Positions 47,313 through 56,388 of a stretch of DNA of 64,000 nucleotides are shown here, in pieces. Made by a program: the position numbers and the translations under genes. The notes beneath the pieces were generated by a model, which had not been told where the DNA came from, ran no database searches, and saw only the letters and a program-made list of their open reading frames with translations. The number at the start of each line of letters is the position of its first letter. The first letter of the stretch is position 1. This DNA is from Erythrobacter sp. KY5 (GTDB lineage Bacteria; Pseudomonadota; Alphaproteobacteria; Sphingomonadales; Sphingomonadaceae): contig NZ_CP021912.1 of assembly GCF_003264115.1 (NCBI RefSeq), positions 1,285,001 to 1,349,000 of the forward strand, in the 5' to 3' direction.

Positions 47313-49049
47313 TTAGAAGCTTGCAGTGAGTGTGAAGAGCACGCGAACATCGCCCCGCTCAGTCTGAAGACCGGCGCGCTTGAGCGGCACCGCGACCAGC
47401 GCATCAAGGCCATAACGTCCTGCGAACGACAGGCGCGCACCTGCGCCGGTCGAGTACAATTCGTCATTTGGCTCTGCGCCCTCGTTCCAGGTTTTTGCGA
47501 GGTCGAAGAAGGCATAAGGCTGAATCGCCATGTTGCCCGGTCCACCAAGTGGAAGCGTGGTCGTGCGCAATTCGGTCGTCATGGCAACGCCATCGTCTCC
47601 GATAATCGTTCCCGGATCATAGCCGCGACCGACGGTAAAGTTACCGGCAGCGAACTCCTCAAATCCAAACAGTCCGCCGCCGAGCGACCATTGCGCTCGA
47701 GGCCTGAAGGACAGCGCCAACAGCTGCGAAAGGGCGAGTTCCAGATCGCCGGTCGCGCGAATGATCGACGAGGTCGGGCTGCCATCGAGCCTTCCCGGAT
47801 TGATCTGATCCGCCGGGCAGGTCGGGCCGAGGCATACAGACGAGGCGCCGAAAATATCGAAACCCTGCCTGAACTCGAGGCTGGCGGATGCCTGATATTG
47901 CGGTACGCGGTTGGCGAGGTCGATGGAGTCGTACTCGACCCGCAACCAGCCCACGCGAATGCGGTCACGCGAGAGCGGGGCGATGAAATCGACGTCCTGG
48001 TCGATGTAGTCGAAGCCTGCGCTCGCAAAGACGTTCTCGCCCTGCGTTCGCAGGATGGGATAGCCAGCCGAAATCCCCGCAACCAGCGTTTCTGCCTGAA
48101 GGTCCGCGACCGGTACGCCGACGGCTGCAGCGGTCCCGAGATCGGGCGCTGTCCACGCGTAAGTGAACTGGCCCGCAATGACCAACCCGTCGCCACCGGG
48201 GCGGAATTCGTGCCCTGCATTGATGACGTGCTGCTCGCTGAAATCGCTGCTGGCGAAATAGGATAGCGAGGTCACATCGCCGAGGCCGGTCAGCCCAAAG
48301 AATTGCGCTTGCACCTGCGCACCGAGCGGACCTGTCGCATCAGCGCCATAATTCTGCATTGCGAAATTGAACGCGTATTTCTCGCGCTGGACGGTGACTT
48401 CACCGATCAGGTCGCCCGGACCTTCGCCGCCGGGGCGAAGCGTCAGGTTGACGGCGTAGCCGGGCAAATCGCGCGCGAGCAGCAAGGCGCGCTCCGCCTT
48501 GTTGCGGTCAAAGATCTCGTCTTCGGCTAGGCGGCCAAGATATTGTTGAAGCTTGGCTTCGGCGCCGCGCGTTTCGCCGCGTGCGCGCACCGCACTGATG
48601 CGGCCATACAGAACCTCGAAATTGACCGAGCCATCCTCGATCCGCTGGGTAGGGACCTGGGTCGCTGCCAGATATCCCTTATTGCGCAGGATCGTCGCAG
48701 CGGCATCGCGGATTTCGCAGAGAACCGCGACCGGGTGCTCCTCACCTTCAAAAGGTTTCCATGCCGGCTCAAGCTCTTCGGGCGCTGCGCCTTTCAGTCC
48801 GTTGAAATTGACTTCGCGGATCGTCAGTGTGACGTCTGCATATTGCGGGTCGGCAAGAGCGCATGGCGAACGCTCGATGCCCCCTTCGATGTTCAACCGT
48901 GGTGCGGGAAGCTGCTCGGTCCTGGCAATTCCTTGAAGCTCTTCGCGGGTAGGCGCGATTTGTGCATTCGCGGCGCTTGCGGTCATCATCGCAACCGGCC
49001 CGACCGATAGGGCCAGGCCACCTGCAATGCAGGCCTTCTTCGTGCTCAT
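47313..49049 (-). CDS. Two-partner-secretion outer membrane transporter (TpsB, ShlB/FhaC family)
   Basis: Outer membrane pore of 578 residues that exports the neighbouring TpsA. A signal peptide covers about 1-30 (ending ASAANAQ). POTRA domains lie at about 60-215 (VTLTIREVNFNGLKG; GSVNFEVLYGRISAVRARG). A 16-strand-type barrel ends in Phe (FTLTASF). The L6-loop motif appears as FTVGRGYDPG near residue 475, the VRGY/GRGYDPG class of TpsB. Two cysteines in one predicted loop (VCLGPTC) may form a disulfide. ATG 49049 has an AGGGGG site. The TpsA start lies 16 bp after the stop. Confidence 0.93.
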   Translation of the reverse strand: MSTKKACIAGGLALSVGPVAMMTASAANAQIAPTREELQGIARTEQLPAPRLNIEGGIERSPCALADPQYADVTLTIREVNFNGLKGAAPEELEPAWKPFEGEEHPVAVLCEIRDAAATILRNKGYLAATQVPTQRIEDGSVNFEVLYGRISAVRARGETRGAEAKLQQYLGRLAEDEIFDRNKAERALLLARDLPGYAVNLTLRPGGEGPGDLIGEVTVQREKYAFNFAMQNYGADATGPLGAQVQAQFFGLTGLGDVTSLSYFASSDFSEQHVINAGHEFRPGGDGLVIAGQFTYAWTAPDLGTAAAVGVPVADLQAETLVAGISAGYPILRTQGENVFASAGFDYIDQDVDFIAPLSRDRIRVGWLRVEYDSIDLANRVPQYQASASLEFRQGFDIFGASSVCLGPTCPADQINPGRLDGSPTSSIIRATGDLELALSQLLALSFRPRAQWSLGGGLFGFEEFAAGNFTVGRGYDPGTIIGDDGVAMTTELRTTTLPLGGPGNMAIQPYAFFDLAKTWNEGAEPNDELYSTGAGARLSFAGRYGLDALVAVPLKRAGLQTERGDVRVLFTLTASF

Positions 49050-49425
49050 TTTTCCCCCTTGCCGTCCCCGAGCCGGCAAACCCCACGATTGTGGCATTTT
49101 CTTAGATAGAATGCGTCTTGGCGAAAATCGGGGTCTGCGGCAAGTGATTGGAATACTTATTTTTTGGGGAAACGATGTCTCATGGGACCGTTCACATACG
49201 CTTTTACCCCATATTTTGAGTTCATTAAGCTGTAATACGCCAGATCAGAGTTAATACGCGAACCGCCCCGCGCATTGTGCGCTAACAAGGTAACTCACAG
49301 ATCTAGGGTAAATGCCCTTGATTCCTGCGCTTTATGGTTCGATGGTCGCGTGGGTGCATGGTCCGGTTGATCGCTCGACAGAAGCGAATTCCCGGTGTTT
49401 GGGGAACTTACGAAGCTAAATTAGC
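49050..49425. promoter_or_regulatory. Divergent intergenic region between the TPS operon and the cyclase operon
   Basis: This 376-bp gap is visibly richer in A/T than its surroundings and must hold the promoters of both operons. Runs such as TTATTTTTTGGGG near 49157 and TTCATTAAGC near 49212 stand out. A small palindrome GCTAA-A-TTAGC ends immediately before the coiled-coil ATG. I see no convincing -35/-10 pair, no known operator and no credible small gene. Confidence 0.5.
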
Positions 49426-49965
49426 ATGTCTGAAAACTTATCCGAATTCCGCAGCGATCCGCTTGCGGAGAACCGCCAGTTGCAACGTGCGATTGCGACT
49501 ATGCGCGACGCGTTGGAAGACAAGGAACATGAGGCGCGCAGGCTGGTTCAGGAGGCCCAAGCCGAAGCCGCCGGCGAGATCGCTCAGCTCAAGGATATAG
49601 CGCAGGGCCTGCGCGATCGGCTGGAGGCGGAAGCCCATGAGGCTGCCAGTAAAGTCCAGGCAGTCCGGGCCGAAGCGGCCGCCGAAATTCGCGAGCTGAA
49701 AGACACGGCACAGGCTCTTCGGGACGCCTTGGAAGACCAGCGCGCAGATGCAGAACAGGCGCTGCAGGCCGAACGTCAGAGCGCCCATGCAGAAGCCGCT
49801 CAGTTGCAGCAGGCGCTTCGGGACCAACGCATCGTCATCGATAATCTGCGTGCCAGTCTTGCATCTGAAAAACAGGCGATGATCCGGGCGCACCGCGATG
49901 AAATCAGCGAGCTTGAAGCGATGGTCCAGAACCTGCGCGAACGGCTGACGGAGACTCAGGCATGA
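49426..49965 (+). CDS. Coiled-coil protein coupled to the adenylate cyclase
   Basis: Protein of 179 residues that is almost wholly alpha-helical. It is rich in Ala, Glu, Gln and Arg with heptad character from about residue 15 to the end and several related stretches (AAGEIAQLKDIAQGLRDRLE; AAAEIRELKDTAQALRDALE). These look like an internal duplication of about 35 residues. There is no signal peptide or membrane segment. It belongs to no family I can name. Its stop overlaps the cyclase start (ATGA), so a stoichiometric partner, scaffold or dimerisation factor for the cyclase is a reasonable inference. Confidence 0.75.
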   Translation: MSENLSEFRSDPLAENRQLQRAIATMRDALEDKEHEARRLVQEAQAEAAGEIAQLKDIAQGLRDRLEAEAHEAASKVQAVRAEAAAEIRELKDTAQALRDALEDQRADAEQALQAERQSAHAEAAQLQQALRDQRIVIDNLRASLASEKQAMIRAHRDEISELEAMVQNLRERLTETQA

Positions 49966-52265
49966 ACGAGCAGACAACGAAGATCGAAGAGAGGGCGCCG
50001 GCGAAAAAGACGACCCTGACCCAGGCACAGCGCCTCAAGCAGTTGCAGATGATCCTCGACGTATCGCGCCAGGTGGCGTCGCTCGAAACTCTCGACGCGG
50101 TGCTCGACACGCTAGTGACGGTAGCGGTGGAGACGACCGGCGCGGCGCGCGGTTCGCTGTTTCTGCACGATCCGTCGACTGGCGAGTTGTACAGCCGGAT
50201 TGCGCAGGGCCTGAAACGCCGCGAAATCCGTATTCTCGATACGATCGGGATTGCGGGAACGACGTTCCAGAGCGGCGAAGGGCTTATCATCCGCGATCCC
50301 TACAATGACCCGCGCTTCAACAAGAATGTCGATGCGCAGACCGGGTTCAAGACCACCTCTATCCTCGCCAGCCCGATCCGCAACGCTCGGGGCGAAACGA
50401 TTGGCGTCGCGCAGGTTCTGAACAAGGTCACCGGCGAGTTTACCGAACAGGACCTGCAGGTGCTTGAAGGCATCACCTCGCAATGCGCGATTACGCTGGA
50501 ATCGATGCAGCTGGTTGAGCGGATGGAAGATTCGCGCCGCCGCGAGATCGAATTCCTGAACATCGTTTCCGAGATGACTTCGGAACTCGAGCTCACCACC
50601 CTGCTACGCCGCGTGATGACGGAAGCGACAGCGATGCTGGATGCCGAACGCTCGACACTGTTCATCAATGATGAGAAGACCGCGGAGCTTTTCAGCCATG
50701 TTGGCGAAGGGCTCGACGCGATGGAAATTCGCCTGCCTAATCACCTTGGCATTGCAGGATCGGTGTTTACCAGCGGCGAGGCGATTAACATCCCTCATGC
50801 CTATACCGACCTTCGGTTCAACCCGGCTTTCGACAAACAATCGGGCTTCTTCACCCGTTCGATCCTTTGCGTTCCGGTGGTGAACAAATCGGGTGAGACG
50901 ATCGGCGTGACGCAGGTGCTCAACAAGCGCGGCGGGCCTTTCAACGAAGAAGACGAGAGCCGCCTCAAGGCATTCACCGCGCAAATCGCCATCGGCCTCG
51001 AGAATGCCAAGCTCTTTGCCGACATCCAGTCGATGAAGAATTACAATGAGAGCATGCTCCAATCCATGTCGAACGGTGTCATTACCTTCGACGAAGAAGG
51101 CGCGAACCGCACCTGCAATCAGGCCGGCGCACGCATCCTGCGCTGCGAACCCGATGAATTGACCGGGAAGTCTGCGGCAGAGGTTCTGGGTGAAGAAAAT
51201 CAGTGGCTGATCGACAAGATCGCCCGCGTGTCTGAGCGGCGTACGCCAGAAAGCCTGCCAGATACCGAGCTTGTCTTTGCAGGCGAGACCGTGTCCGCCA
51301 ACGTGACCGTGCTGCCGATGGAATCGGGAGAGGGCACTTCGCTCGGCACGCTTGCCATGATTGAGGACATTTCCGACGCTAAACGCGCCAAATCGACCTT
51401 GTCGCGCTACATGGACCCCGGCCTTGCATCGCAAATGCTCGCAGGCGGGGGCGAGGACGACATTCTTGGCGGAAAGGATACGACAGCAACCGTCCTGTTC
51501 TCCGACATTCGCGGCTTTACCACCATCACCGAAAAGCTGGGCGCGCAGGGGACTGTCGCGCTGCTCAACGATTATTTCGAGCTGATGGTTGATTGCATCT
51601 CCGAACAGGGCGGCATGCTCGACAAGTTCATCGGTGACGCGATCATGGCCGCCTTTGGCATCCCTGTCGGCCATGACGATGACGAGGATCGGGGTCTTCG
51701 CGCGGGGATCAACATGATCTCCGAATTGTGGCGCTGGAACGAAGAGCGCGAGACACGCGGAGAGATGCCGCTCGACATGGGTCTGGGCCTCAACACTGAC
51801 CGGATCGTCGCGGGCAATATCGGCTCGAAAAAGCGCATGGATTACACCATGATCGGCGACGGAGTGAACCTTGCCGCGCGGCTTGAAAGCGCGTGCAAGC
51901 AGTACTCGGCGCGCATCCTGTTGTCCGAATACACGGTCGCCAAACTGAAGGGCGTCTATCGCCTGCGCGAAGTCGACCGCGTCGTGGTGAAGGGCAAGTC
52001 GGAGCCAGTGGGCGTGTACGAATGCCTTGATTACCACTCCGATGCGACTTTCCCGAACCTCATGGATGTGCTCGGCAATTTCAATGAAGGCGTGAAGCTC
52101 TATCGCGGACAGCAATGGGACCGGGCGGCTGGCTTCTTCGCAAAGGCGATGGAAGCGAACCCTGACGACAAGCTCAGCCAGACCTATATCGACCGCTGCC
52201 AGCTGATGAAAGAGGCTCCGCCGGGCGATGACTGGGACGGGGTCTGGATCATGAAAGAGAAGTAG
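49962..52265 (+). CDS. Adenylate cyclase with GAF-GAF-PAS sensory domains
   Basis: Class III nucleotide cyclase of 767 residues, soluble. Two GAF domains (about 30-185 and 205-355) share the motif CVPVVNKSGETIGVTQVLNK or close variants. A PAS-like domain follows (about 365-480; SMSNGVITFDEEGANRTCNQ). The catalytic domain is at about 505-690. Metal aspartates Asp515 (FSDIRGF) and Asp559 (FIGDAIM), adenine-selecting Lys555 and Asp627, and transition-state Asn636/Arg640 (GVNLAARLE) are all present. It should therefore be an active ATP cyclase. A TPR-like helix pair ends the protein. GAF domains may bind cyclic nucleotides or other small ligands. Confidence 0.93.
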   Translation: MNEQTTKIEERAPAKKTTLTQAQRLKQLQMILDVSRQVASLETLDAVLDTLVTVAVETTGAARGSLFLHDPSTGELYSRIAQGLKRREIRILDTIGIAGTTFQSGEGLIIRDPYNDPRFNKNVDAQTGFKTTSILASPIRNARGETIGVAQVLNKVTGEFTEQDLQVLEGITSQCAITLESMQLVERMEDSRRREIEFLNIVSEMTSELELTTLLRRVMTEATAMLDAERSTLFINDEKTAELFSHVGEGLDAMEIRLPNHLGIAGSVFTSGEAINIPHAYTDLRFNPAFDKQSGFFTRSILCVPVVNKSGETIGVTQVLNKRGGPFNEEDESRLKAFTAQIAIGLENAKLFADIQSMKNYNESMLQSMSNGVITFDEEGANRTCNQAGARILRCEPDELTGKSAAEVLGEENQWLIDKIARVSERRTPESLPDTELVFAGETVSANVTVLPMESGEGTSLGTLAMIEDISDAKRAKSTLSRYMDPGLASQMLAGGGEDDILGGKDTTATVLFSDIRGFTTITEKLGAQGTVALLNDYFELMVDCISEQGGMLDKFIGDAIMAAFGIPVGHDDDEDRGLRAGINMISELWRWNEERETRGEMPLDMGLGLNTDRIVAGNIGSKKRMDYTMIGDGVNLAARLESACKQYSARILLSEYTVAKLKGVYRLREVDRVVVKGKSEPVGVYECLDYHSDATFPNLMDVLGNFNEGVKLYRGQQWDRAAGFFAKAMEANPDDKLSQTYIDRCQLMKEAPPGDDWDGVWIMKEK

Positions 52266-52272
52266 GCTCCGC

Positions 52273-53922
52273 TTACTCAGGGATCGGCGGCGTGTCCCAG
52301 AACAGCGCTACTTCCTCGTCCAGCTCGGTCATCTCGTAGCGCACTAGGGCGATCGGGAGGCGACCCGCGGCGAGGAATTCGTCGTGAAACTCGCGCAGGG
52401 AAAAGCCCGCTCCCAATTGGCTCGCCCGGTCGGCCAGCAGCGCGTCCATCTGTAGCTTGCCAATCGTGTAGGCGACGCCGTAGCCGGGCGGGCGGCGAAG
52501 ATAAATTTCAGCGTCCACGCGCGCGACGTCTTCGTCGAGCCACGGGGTCTTCTCGCGCATGTAAGCGACCGCTTCGGGCACACTCCAGATGTTGTGCTGC
52601 ATGTAGACATCGGCGGGCACGCGCGCGGCGCGGAAAATGCCGAAAATCTGCATGAATTCATCGGCACGCGGCGAGTGCGCGGTGCCGCCTGCGAGCATGG
52701 TCGCTTCCTCAAGATAGGTTGCCCAGCCTTCGGCGCGGCCTCCATCGCTGTAACGTCCACGGATCGGTCGTTCGTCGCGGGCGGCGAGGACTGCGTCGAA
52801 GCGGTGGCCGGGAATGACCGCGTGGACATGGTCTGGGATGGGATCGCGGAACTGGATCTGCTCCCAGAAATTGGGGCCGGTCGGGCGCTCGATATAGGGA
52901 GTGTTGCTGCCAAGCTCTCCAACCCAATCGGGGATGGTGACGAAGTCGTCCTCGGTCAGGAAGCGGCGCACAATGGCGTCGGTCGTGGCGATCTTCTGGC
53001 GCTGTTCCTCGGCGCTTTGCGACAGCTCAAGCTGCGGCAGATCGCGATTGCGATGGCGCAGCAGGGCGAGCGCGGCGGTCATGCGCTCATGCTCGCGCTC
53101 GGCCAAGGTCACCATCTCGCCCGAAGTGAGCGGGATCATGCGCACGTGGCGAATGTACCAGTCGTACTGCTGGGCCCCGACACCGCCTAGGGCGGTCATC
53201 GAGGGGCGCTCCGCCCTCAGCCAGTCGCGAAACTCAGTGAGAGCATCGCGCGCAGCGGTAATGTCGGTTACGAGGTCGGGGCGCTGTGTTCGGCTGCGTT
53301 CGAGCAAGTCTTCGTACCACCCGATAATGCCCGGCGGCGGCACTTCGCGGTAGGGATGGTAATGGTTCACCCCGTCGCTGTTCTCCAGATTATGGAGCGC
53401 GAGGTCCGCGAAGTCGCCAGCAACTTCGGTGAGGTTCGCGCGCGCAGAAGCAAGTAGCGGCGGGACGAGTCGCAGCCGCTCAAGCAGTTGCTCGACCTCT
53501 TCGCCATCCTCGGTGACTTCGGCAAAGGCGACGCGCATCAACGGATCGAGATAGAAGCCCGGATCGCGCTTCCACGGGCGAAGCACCACGAGATTGAAGC
53601 GGTATCCGTTGAGGATCGACTTCACCGCGAGGTATTCGACTTGGCCCGCGCGCGACCACTCGGAGACGGGCAGGGCGGACAATTCGCCGTCGAAATAGGT
53701 AAGCCCGCCAAGTTTTTCGGCCATCAGGTCGTCGCCGTAGACCTCTCCTATTCGCGCGCCTGAATCGAGTACCACGCCGGCGGTGAAGCCGGGGACCATG
53801 TATTCGCGCAGTTCCTCGTGCAATTCGACAAGGCGATCATAGCCGTCATCGCCCGCGTCCTGCGCTTGCGCTGCGCCGATGAAGAACAGCGCAAGGCTCA
53901 CAAATCCAACGAGAAACCGCAT
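52273..53922 (-). CDS. Exported DUF885 family protein with altered metal motif
   Basis: Protein of 549 residues with a signal peptide (ending IGAAQAQ) and the DUF885 helical, zincin-like fold. Active family members carry HExxPGHH; here the segment reads HAVIPGHRFD, so the Glu is Ala and the last His is Arg. The downstream GGRAEGWATYLEEA (normally EGWALYxE) is kept. It may be catalytically dead or use a different site. The start is ATG 53922, since AGGAGG is 5 bp upstream; a GTG at 53928 would overlap that site. It lies 68 bp downstream of the gamma-glutamyltransferase gene. Confidence 0.82.
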   Translation of the reverse strand: MRFLVGFVSLALFFIGAAQAQDAGDDGYDRLVELHEELREYMVPGFTAGVVLDSGARIGEVYGDDLMAEKLGGLTYFDGELSALPVSEWSRAGQVEYLAVKSILNGYRFNLVVLRPWKRDPGFYLDPLMRVAFAEVTEDGEEVEQLLERLRLVPPLLASARANLTEVAGDFADLALHNLENSDGVNHYHPYREVPPPGIIGWYEDLLERSRTQRPDLVTDITAARDALTEFRDWLRAERPSMTALGGVGAQQYDWYIRHVRMIPLTSGEMVTLAEREHERMTAALALLRHRNRDLPQLELSQSAEEQRQKIATTDAIVRRFLTEDDFVTIPDWVGELGSNTPYIERPTGPNFWEQIQFRDPIPDHVHAVIPGHRFDAVLAARDERPIRGRYSDGGRAEGWATYLEEATMLAGGTAHSPRADEFMQIFGIFRAARVPADVYMQHNIWSVPEAVAYMREKTPWLDEDVARVDAEIYLRRPPGYGVAYTIGKLQMDALLADRASQLGAGFSLREFHDEFLAAGRLPIALVRYEMTELDEEVALFWDTPPIPE

Positions 53923-53990
53923 ACCCACCTCCTGTTGATGGGAGGATGCGGGAGCGCGCGCCCCATGTCCAGTGGGTTAGGTCAAGAGCG

Positions 53991-55775
53991 TCAATAGCCG
54001 CTCGCCTGACCGTCCTTGCGCATCTCGGTCGCGCCTGCATAGACGCCCGTTTCCGCATCGCGCATGATCGCTTGATAGCCGCCGAACATGATGCCGTTCG
54101 AAACCACGCGGACATTATGTCCCATCTCGCGCAGCGCCTCGACGGTGGCTTCGGGAATGCCGGGTTCGACGTTCAGCGTGCCCAGTGGATCGGCAGCAGG
54201 GCCGGTCAGCGCCTCGGTCGGCTGGCGGCCGCCATCGTGATTGATGCGCGCGGCATCGCCCGCTTCCTGAATGTCCATGCCAAAGTCGACCATGTTGATG
54301 AGCACCTGCACATGCCCCTGCGGCTGCATTCCGCCGCCCATCAGACCGAGCGTCATGAACGGCTCGCCATCCTTTTTCACGAAAGCCGGGATGATGGTGT
54401 GAAACGGACGTTTGCCCGGCTCGTAGGCATTGGGATGCGCCGGATCGAGGCTGAAGAGCTCGCCGCGGTCCTGGAACATGAAGCCCAAACCATCGGGCAC
54501 CAGCCCGCCGCCCATGCCGCGATAATTCGACTGGATGAGGCTCACCATCATGCCGCTCTCATCGGTGACGGTGAGGTAAGTCGTGTCGCCTTCGCCTTCG
54601 AGCTTGGGTTCGCCGGGTCCGAATTCGGGCGTTGCGCGCGACGGATCGATCAGCGCGAAGCGTTCGCGGCCATATTCCTCGCTCAGCAGTTCCTCGGGGA
54701 AACGGGTGAAATCGGGGTCGGCATAGAAGCGCGCCACGTCGGCATAGGCGAGGCGCTTGGCTTCGGTGATATAGTGGATGACTTCCGGGCTACCGCGTTC
54801 CCATTGCGATAGGTCCACATTCTTCAGAATGTTGACCATCTGGAGCGCTGCGAAGCCCTGCGTGTTAGGCGGCAATTCGCACAGCTCGAACCCGTCGCGA
54901 TATTCGGCGCAGGCGGGTTCCACCCAGTCGCTCTTGTGCGCGGCAAAGTCCTCCATCGTGTAGGCCGAACCTTGCTTTTGCAGGTAGTTGACCATGGTTT
55001 CAGCAAGCGCGCCTTGGTAAAACGCATCGCGCCCCTCGCGACCGATCGCTTCCAGCGTATTCGCGAGGTCCGGGTTCTTGAAGATCTCGCCCGCTTCGGG
55101 CGCCGTGCCATCGGCGAACCAAGTCGCGCGGGCATTGTCGAACTCGAAATCGTAGCTGTCGAGCCGGCGTGTGTAGGCGCTGAGGCTCCGATCGAGATAC
55201 ATTGCGATGATTGGCGCGACCGGATGCCCTTCGCGCGCATAGTCTACCGTGGGCGCGAGGATGTCGCTCATCGGCAGTTTGCCGAAACGTTCATGCATCG
55301 CGAACCAGCCATCGACCGTGCCGGGGATCGTGACGGGAAGGGGACCGACCGGGGGAAGCGCATCCGCACCGTCCAGCTTCTCCAGCAACTGGTCGAGCGT
55401 CTGCCCCATCGGCGAGCGGCCCGAGCCGTTTAGCCCATAGAGCTTGTCGGTCGCAGGATCGTAGATGATCGCGAAGATGTCGCCGCCGATCCCATTCCCG
55501 GTCGGCTCCATCAGGCCAAGCGCCGCATTGGCTGCGATGGCTGCATCCACCGCGCTGCCGCCATCGCGCAGGATTTGCAGAGCGATCTGCGTTGCCAGCG
55601 GGTGAGCGGTCGCGGCCATCCCATGCTCTGCATAGACCGGACTGCGCGACCAGCTCGCGCCTACCGGTCGCCCGCCAGCGCCGATCTGTTCCTCGACCGG
55701 CTTGGCCTCCTGTGCGAATACCGGAACGGCGGCGAGAGCGAGGGCCGAAATCCCGGCTGCTATAGCAAAACGCAT
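53991..55775 (-). CDS. ggt: Gamma-glutamyltransferase
   Basis: Periplasmic Ntn-hydrolase of 594 residues that cleaves or transfers gamma-glutamyl groups (glutathione, gamma-glutamyl peptides). The signal peptide ends PVFAQ. The large-subunit start has AVDAAIAANAALGLMEPTGNG. The self-cleavage/nucleophile threonine is about Thr399 in GEGDTTYLTVTDESG, followed by the oxyanion and substrate region RGMGGGLVPDGLGFMFQDRG. The C-terminal GLMGGGMQPQGHVQVLINM is typical. It lies in a run of exported peptidases and could feed cysteinyl-glycine to them. Confidence 0.95.
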   Translation of the reverse strand: MRFAIAAGISALALAAVPVFAQEAKPVEEQIGAGGRPVGASWSRSPVYAEHGMAATAHPLATQIALQILRDGGSAVDAAIAANAALGLMEPTGNGIGGDIFAIIYDPATDKLYGLNGSGRSPMGQTLDQLLEKLDGADALPPVGPLPVTIPGTVDGWFAMHERFGKLPMSDILAPTVDYAREGHPVAPIIAMYLDRSLSAYTRRLDSYDFEFDNARATWFADGTAPEAGEIFKNPDLANTLEAIGREGRDAFYQGALAETMVNYLQKQGSAYTMEDFAAHKSDWVEPACAEYRDGFELCELPPNTQGFAALQMVNILKNVDLSQWERGSPEVIHYITEAKRLAYADVARFYADPDFTRFPEELLSEEYGRERFALIDPSRATPEFGPGEPKLEGEGDTTYLTVTDESGMMVSLIQSNYRGMGGGLVPDGLGFMFQDRGELFSLDPAHPNAYEPGKRPFHTIIPAFVKKDGEPFMTLGLMGGGMQPQGHVQVLINMVDFGMDIQEAGDAARINHDGGRQPTEALTGPAADPLGTLNVEPGIPEATVEALREMGHNVRVVSNGIMFGGYQAIMRDAETGVYAGATEMRKDGQASGY

Positions 55776-55803
55776 GATTGTCTCCTTTGGAGGGAATAAC
55801 GCT

Positions 55804-56331
55804 TCAGGCGGTCCTTTTGTCCCGCTTCTTTCGCGCTTTTACGATGCGGGGCAACAGGAACAGATAGCCACCTGTCCCCCACATGATGATGAGCAGTATG
55901 CCAGTCGGCAGAAAGATATAGAGCTTCACCCACTCGGCAAAGAATGACCCATCGTGGATCGTCTCGATCAGGTCGGAGCGGCGATAGGCGACCTTGAGTA
56001 CTTCGGCCGTTTGCGTATCGACCTGAACTTCCCATCCTGAGTTGGCCCGCAGCTTCGCCAAGCCGCGATCGACGCGCAGGTCGATGCGGTCGATGTCGGA
56101 CCATTCCTCAATGCCCGCTTCAGGGTGTTGGCGCGCGGCGGCGAGCATCTGATCGAAGCTCGCCTGCGGCAATTGCGCCTCGGCCACGCCGCGCTCGGTG
56201 CCTGGCTGAATCCACTCGATCTCTTTCTTGAGCATGAGAAAGCCCCCGGCGACGAACATGATCGCGGCGGGGACGAAAACGGCGAGGGACAGCCAGTAGT
56301 GGACCTGACGGAACAGGCGTTTGGGGTTCAT
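55804..56331 (-). CDS. PepSY-associated transmembrane protein
   Basis: Inner membrane protein of 175 residues with one N-terminal helix (LSLAVFVPAAIMFVAGGFLML), a periplasmic PepSY-like segment of about 90 residues (ASFDQMLAAARQHPEAG, KVAYRRSDLIETIHDGSFF) and a C-terminal helix (FLPTGILLIIMWGTGGYLFL) ending in basic residues. PepSY domains are linked to peptidase inhibition or to iron/flavin reduction in PepSY-TM proteins. Next to gamma-glutamyltransferase and peptidases the first is attractive but unproven. ATG 56331 has AGGA 7 bp upstream. Confidence 0.8.
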   Translation of the reverse strand: MNPKRLFRQVHYWLSLAVFVPAAIMFVAGGFLMLKKEIEWIQPGTERGVAEAQLPQASFDQMLAAARQHPEAGIEEWSDIDRIDLRVDRGLAKLRANSGWEVQVDTQTAEVLKVAYRRSDLIETIHDGSFFAEWVKLYIFLPTGILLIIMWGTGGYLFLLPRIVKARKKRDKRTA

Positions 56332-56388
56332 GGGGTATTCCTGGCGCGGGGACCTACCCAAGGCAAGCCCCCGCGCTGGGTCTTTCAG

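Noticed and set aside
49027..49254. 75-codon + strand frame in the TPS/cyclase intergenic region
   Set aside because: It starts inside tpsB antisense, has no ribosome site and no recognisable sequence; the region reads better as promoter DNA.
50604..52115. 503-codon open frame antisense to the cyclase
   Set aside because: The cyclase frame has intact catalytic motifs; the antisense product is His/Arg-rich without domains, a usual shadow in high-GC DNA.
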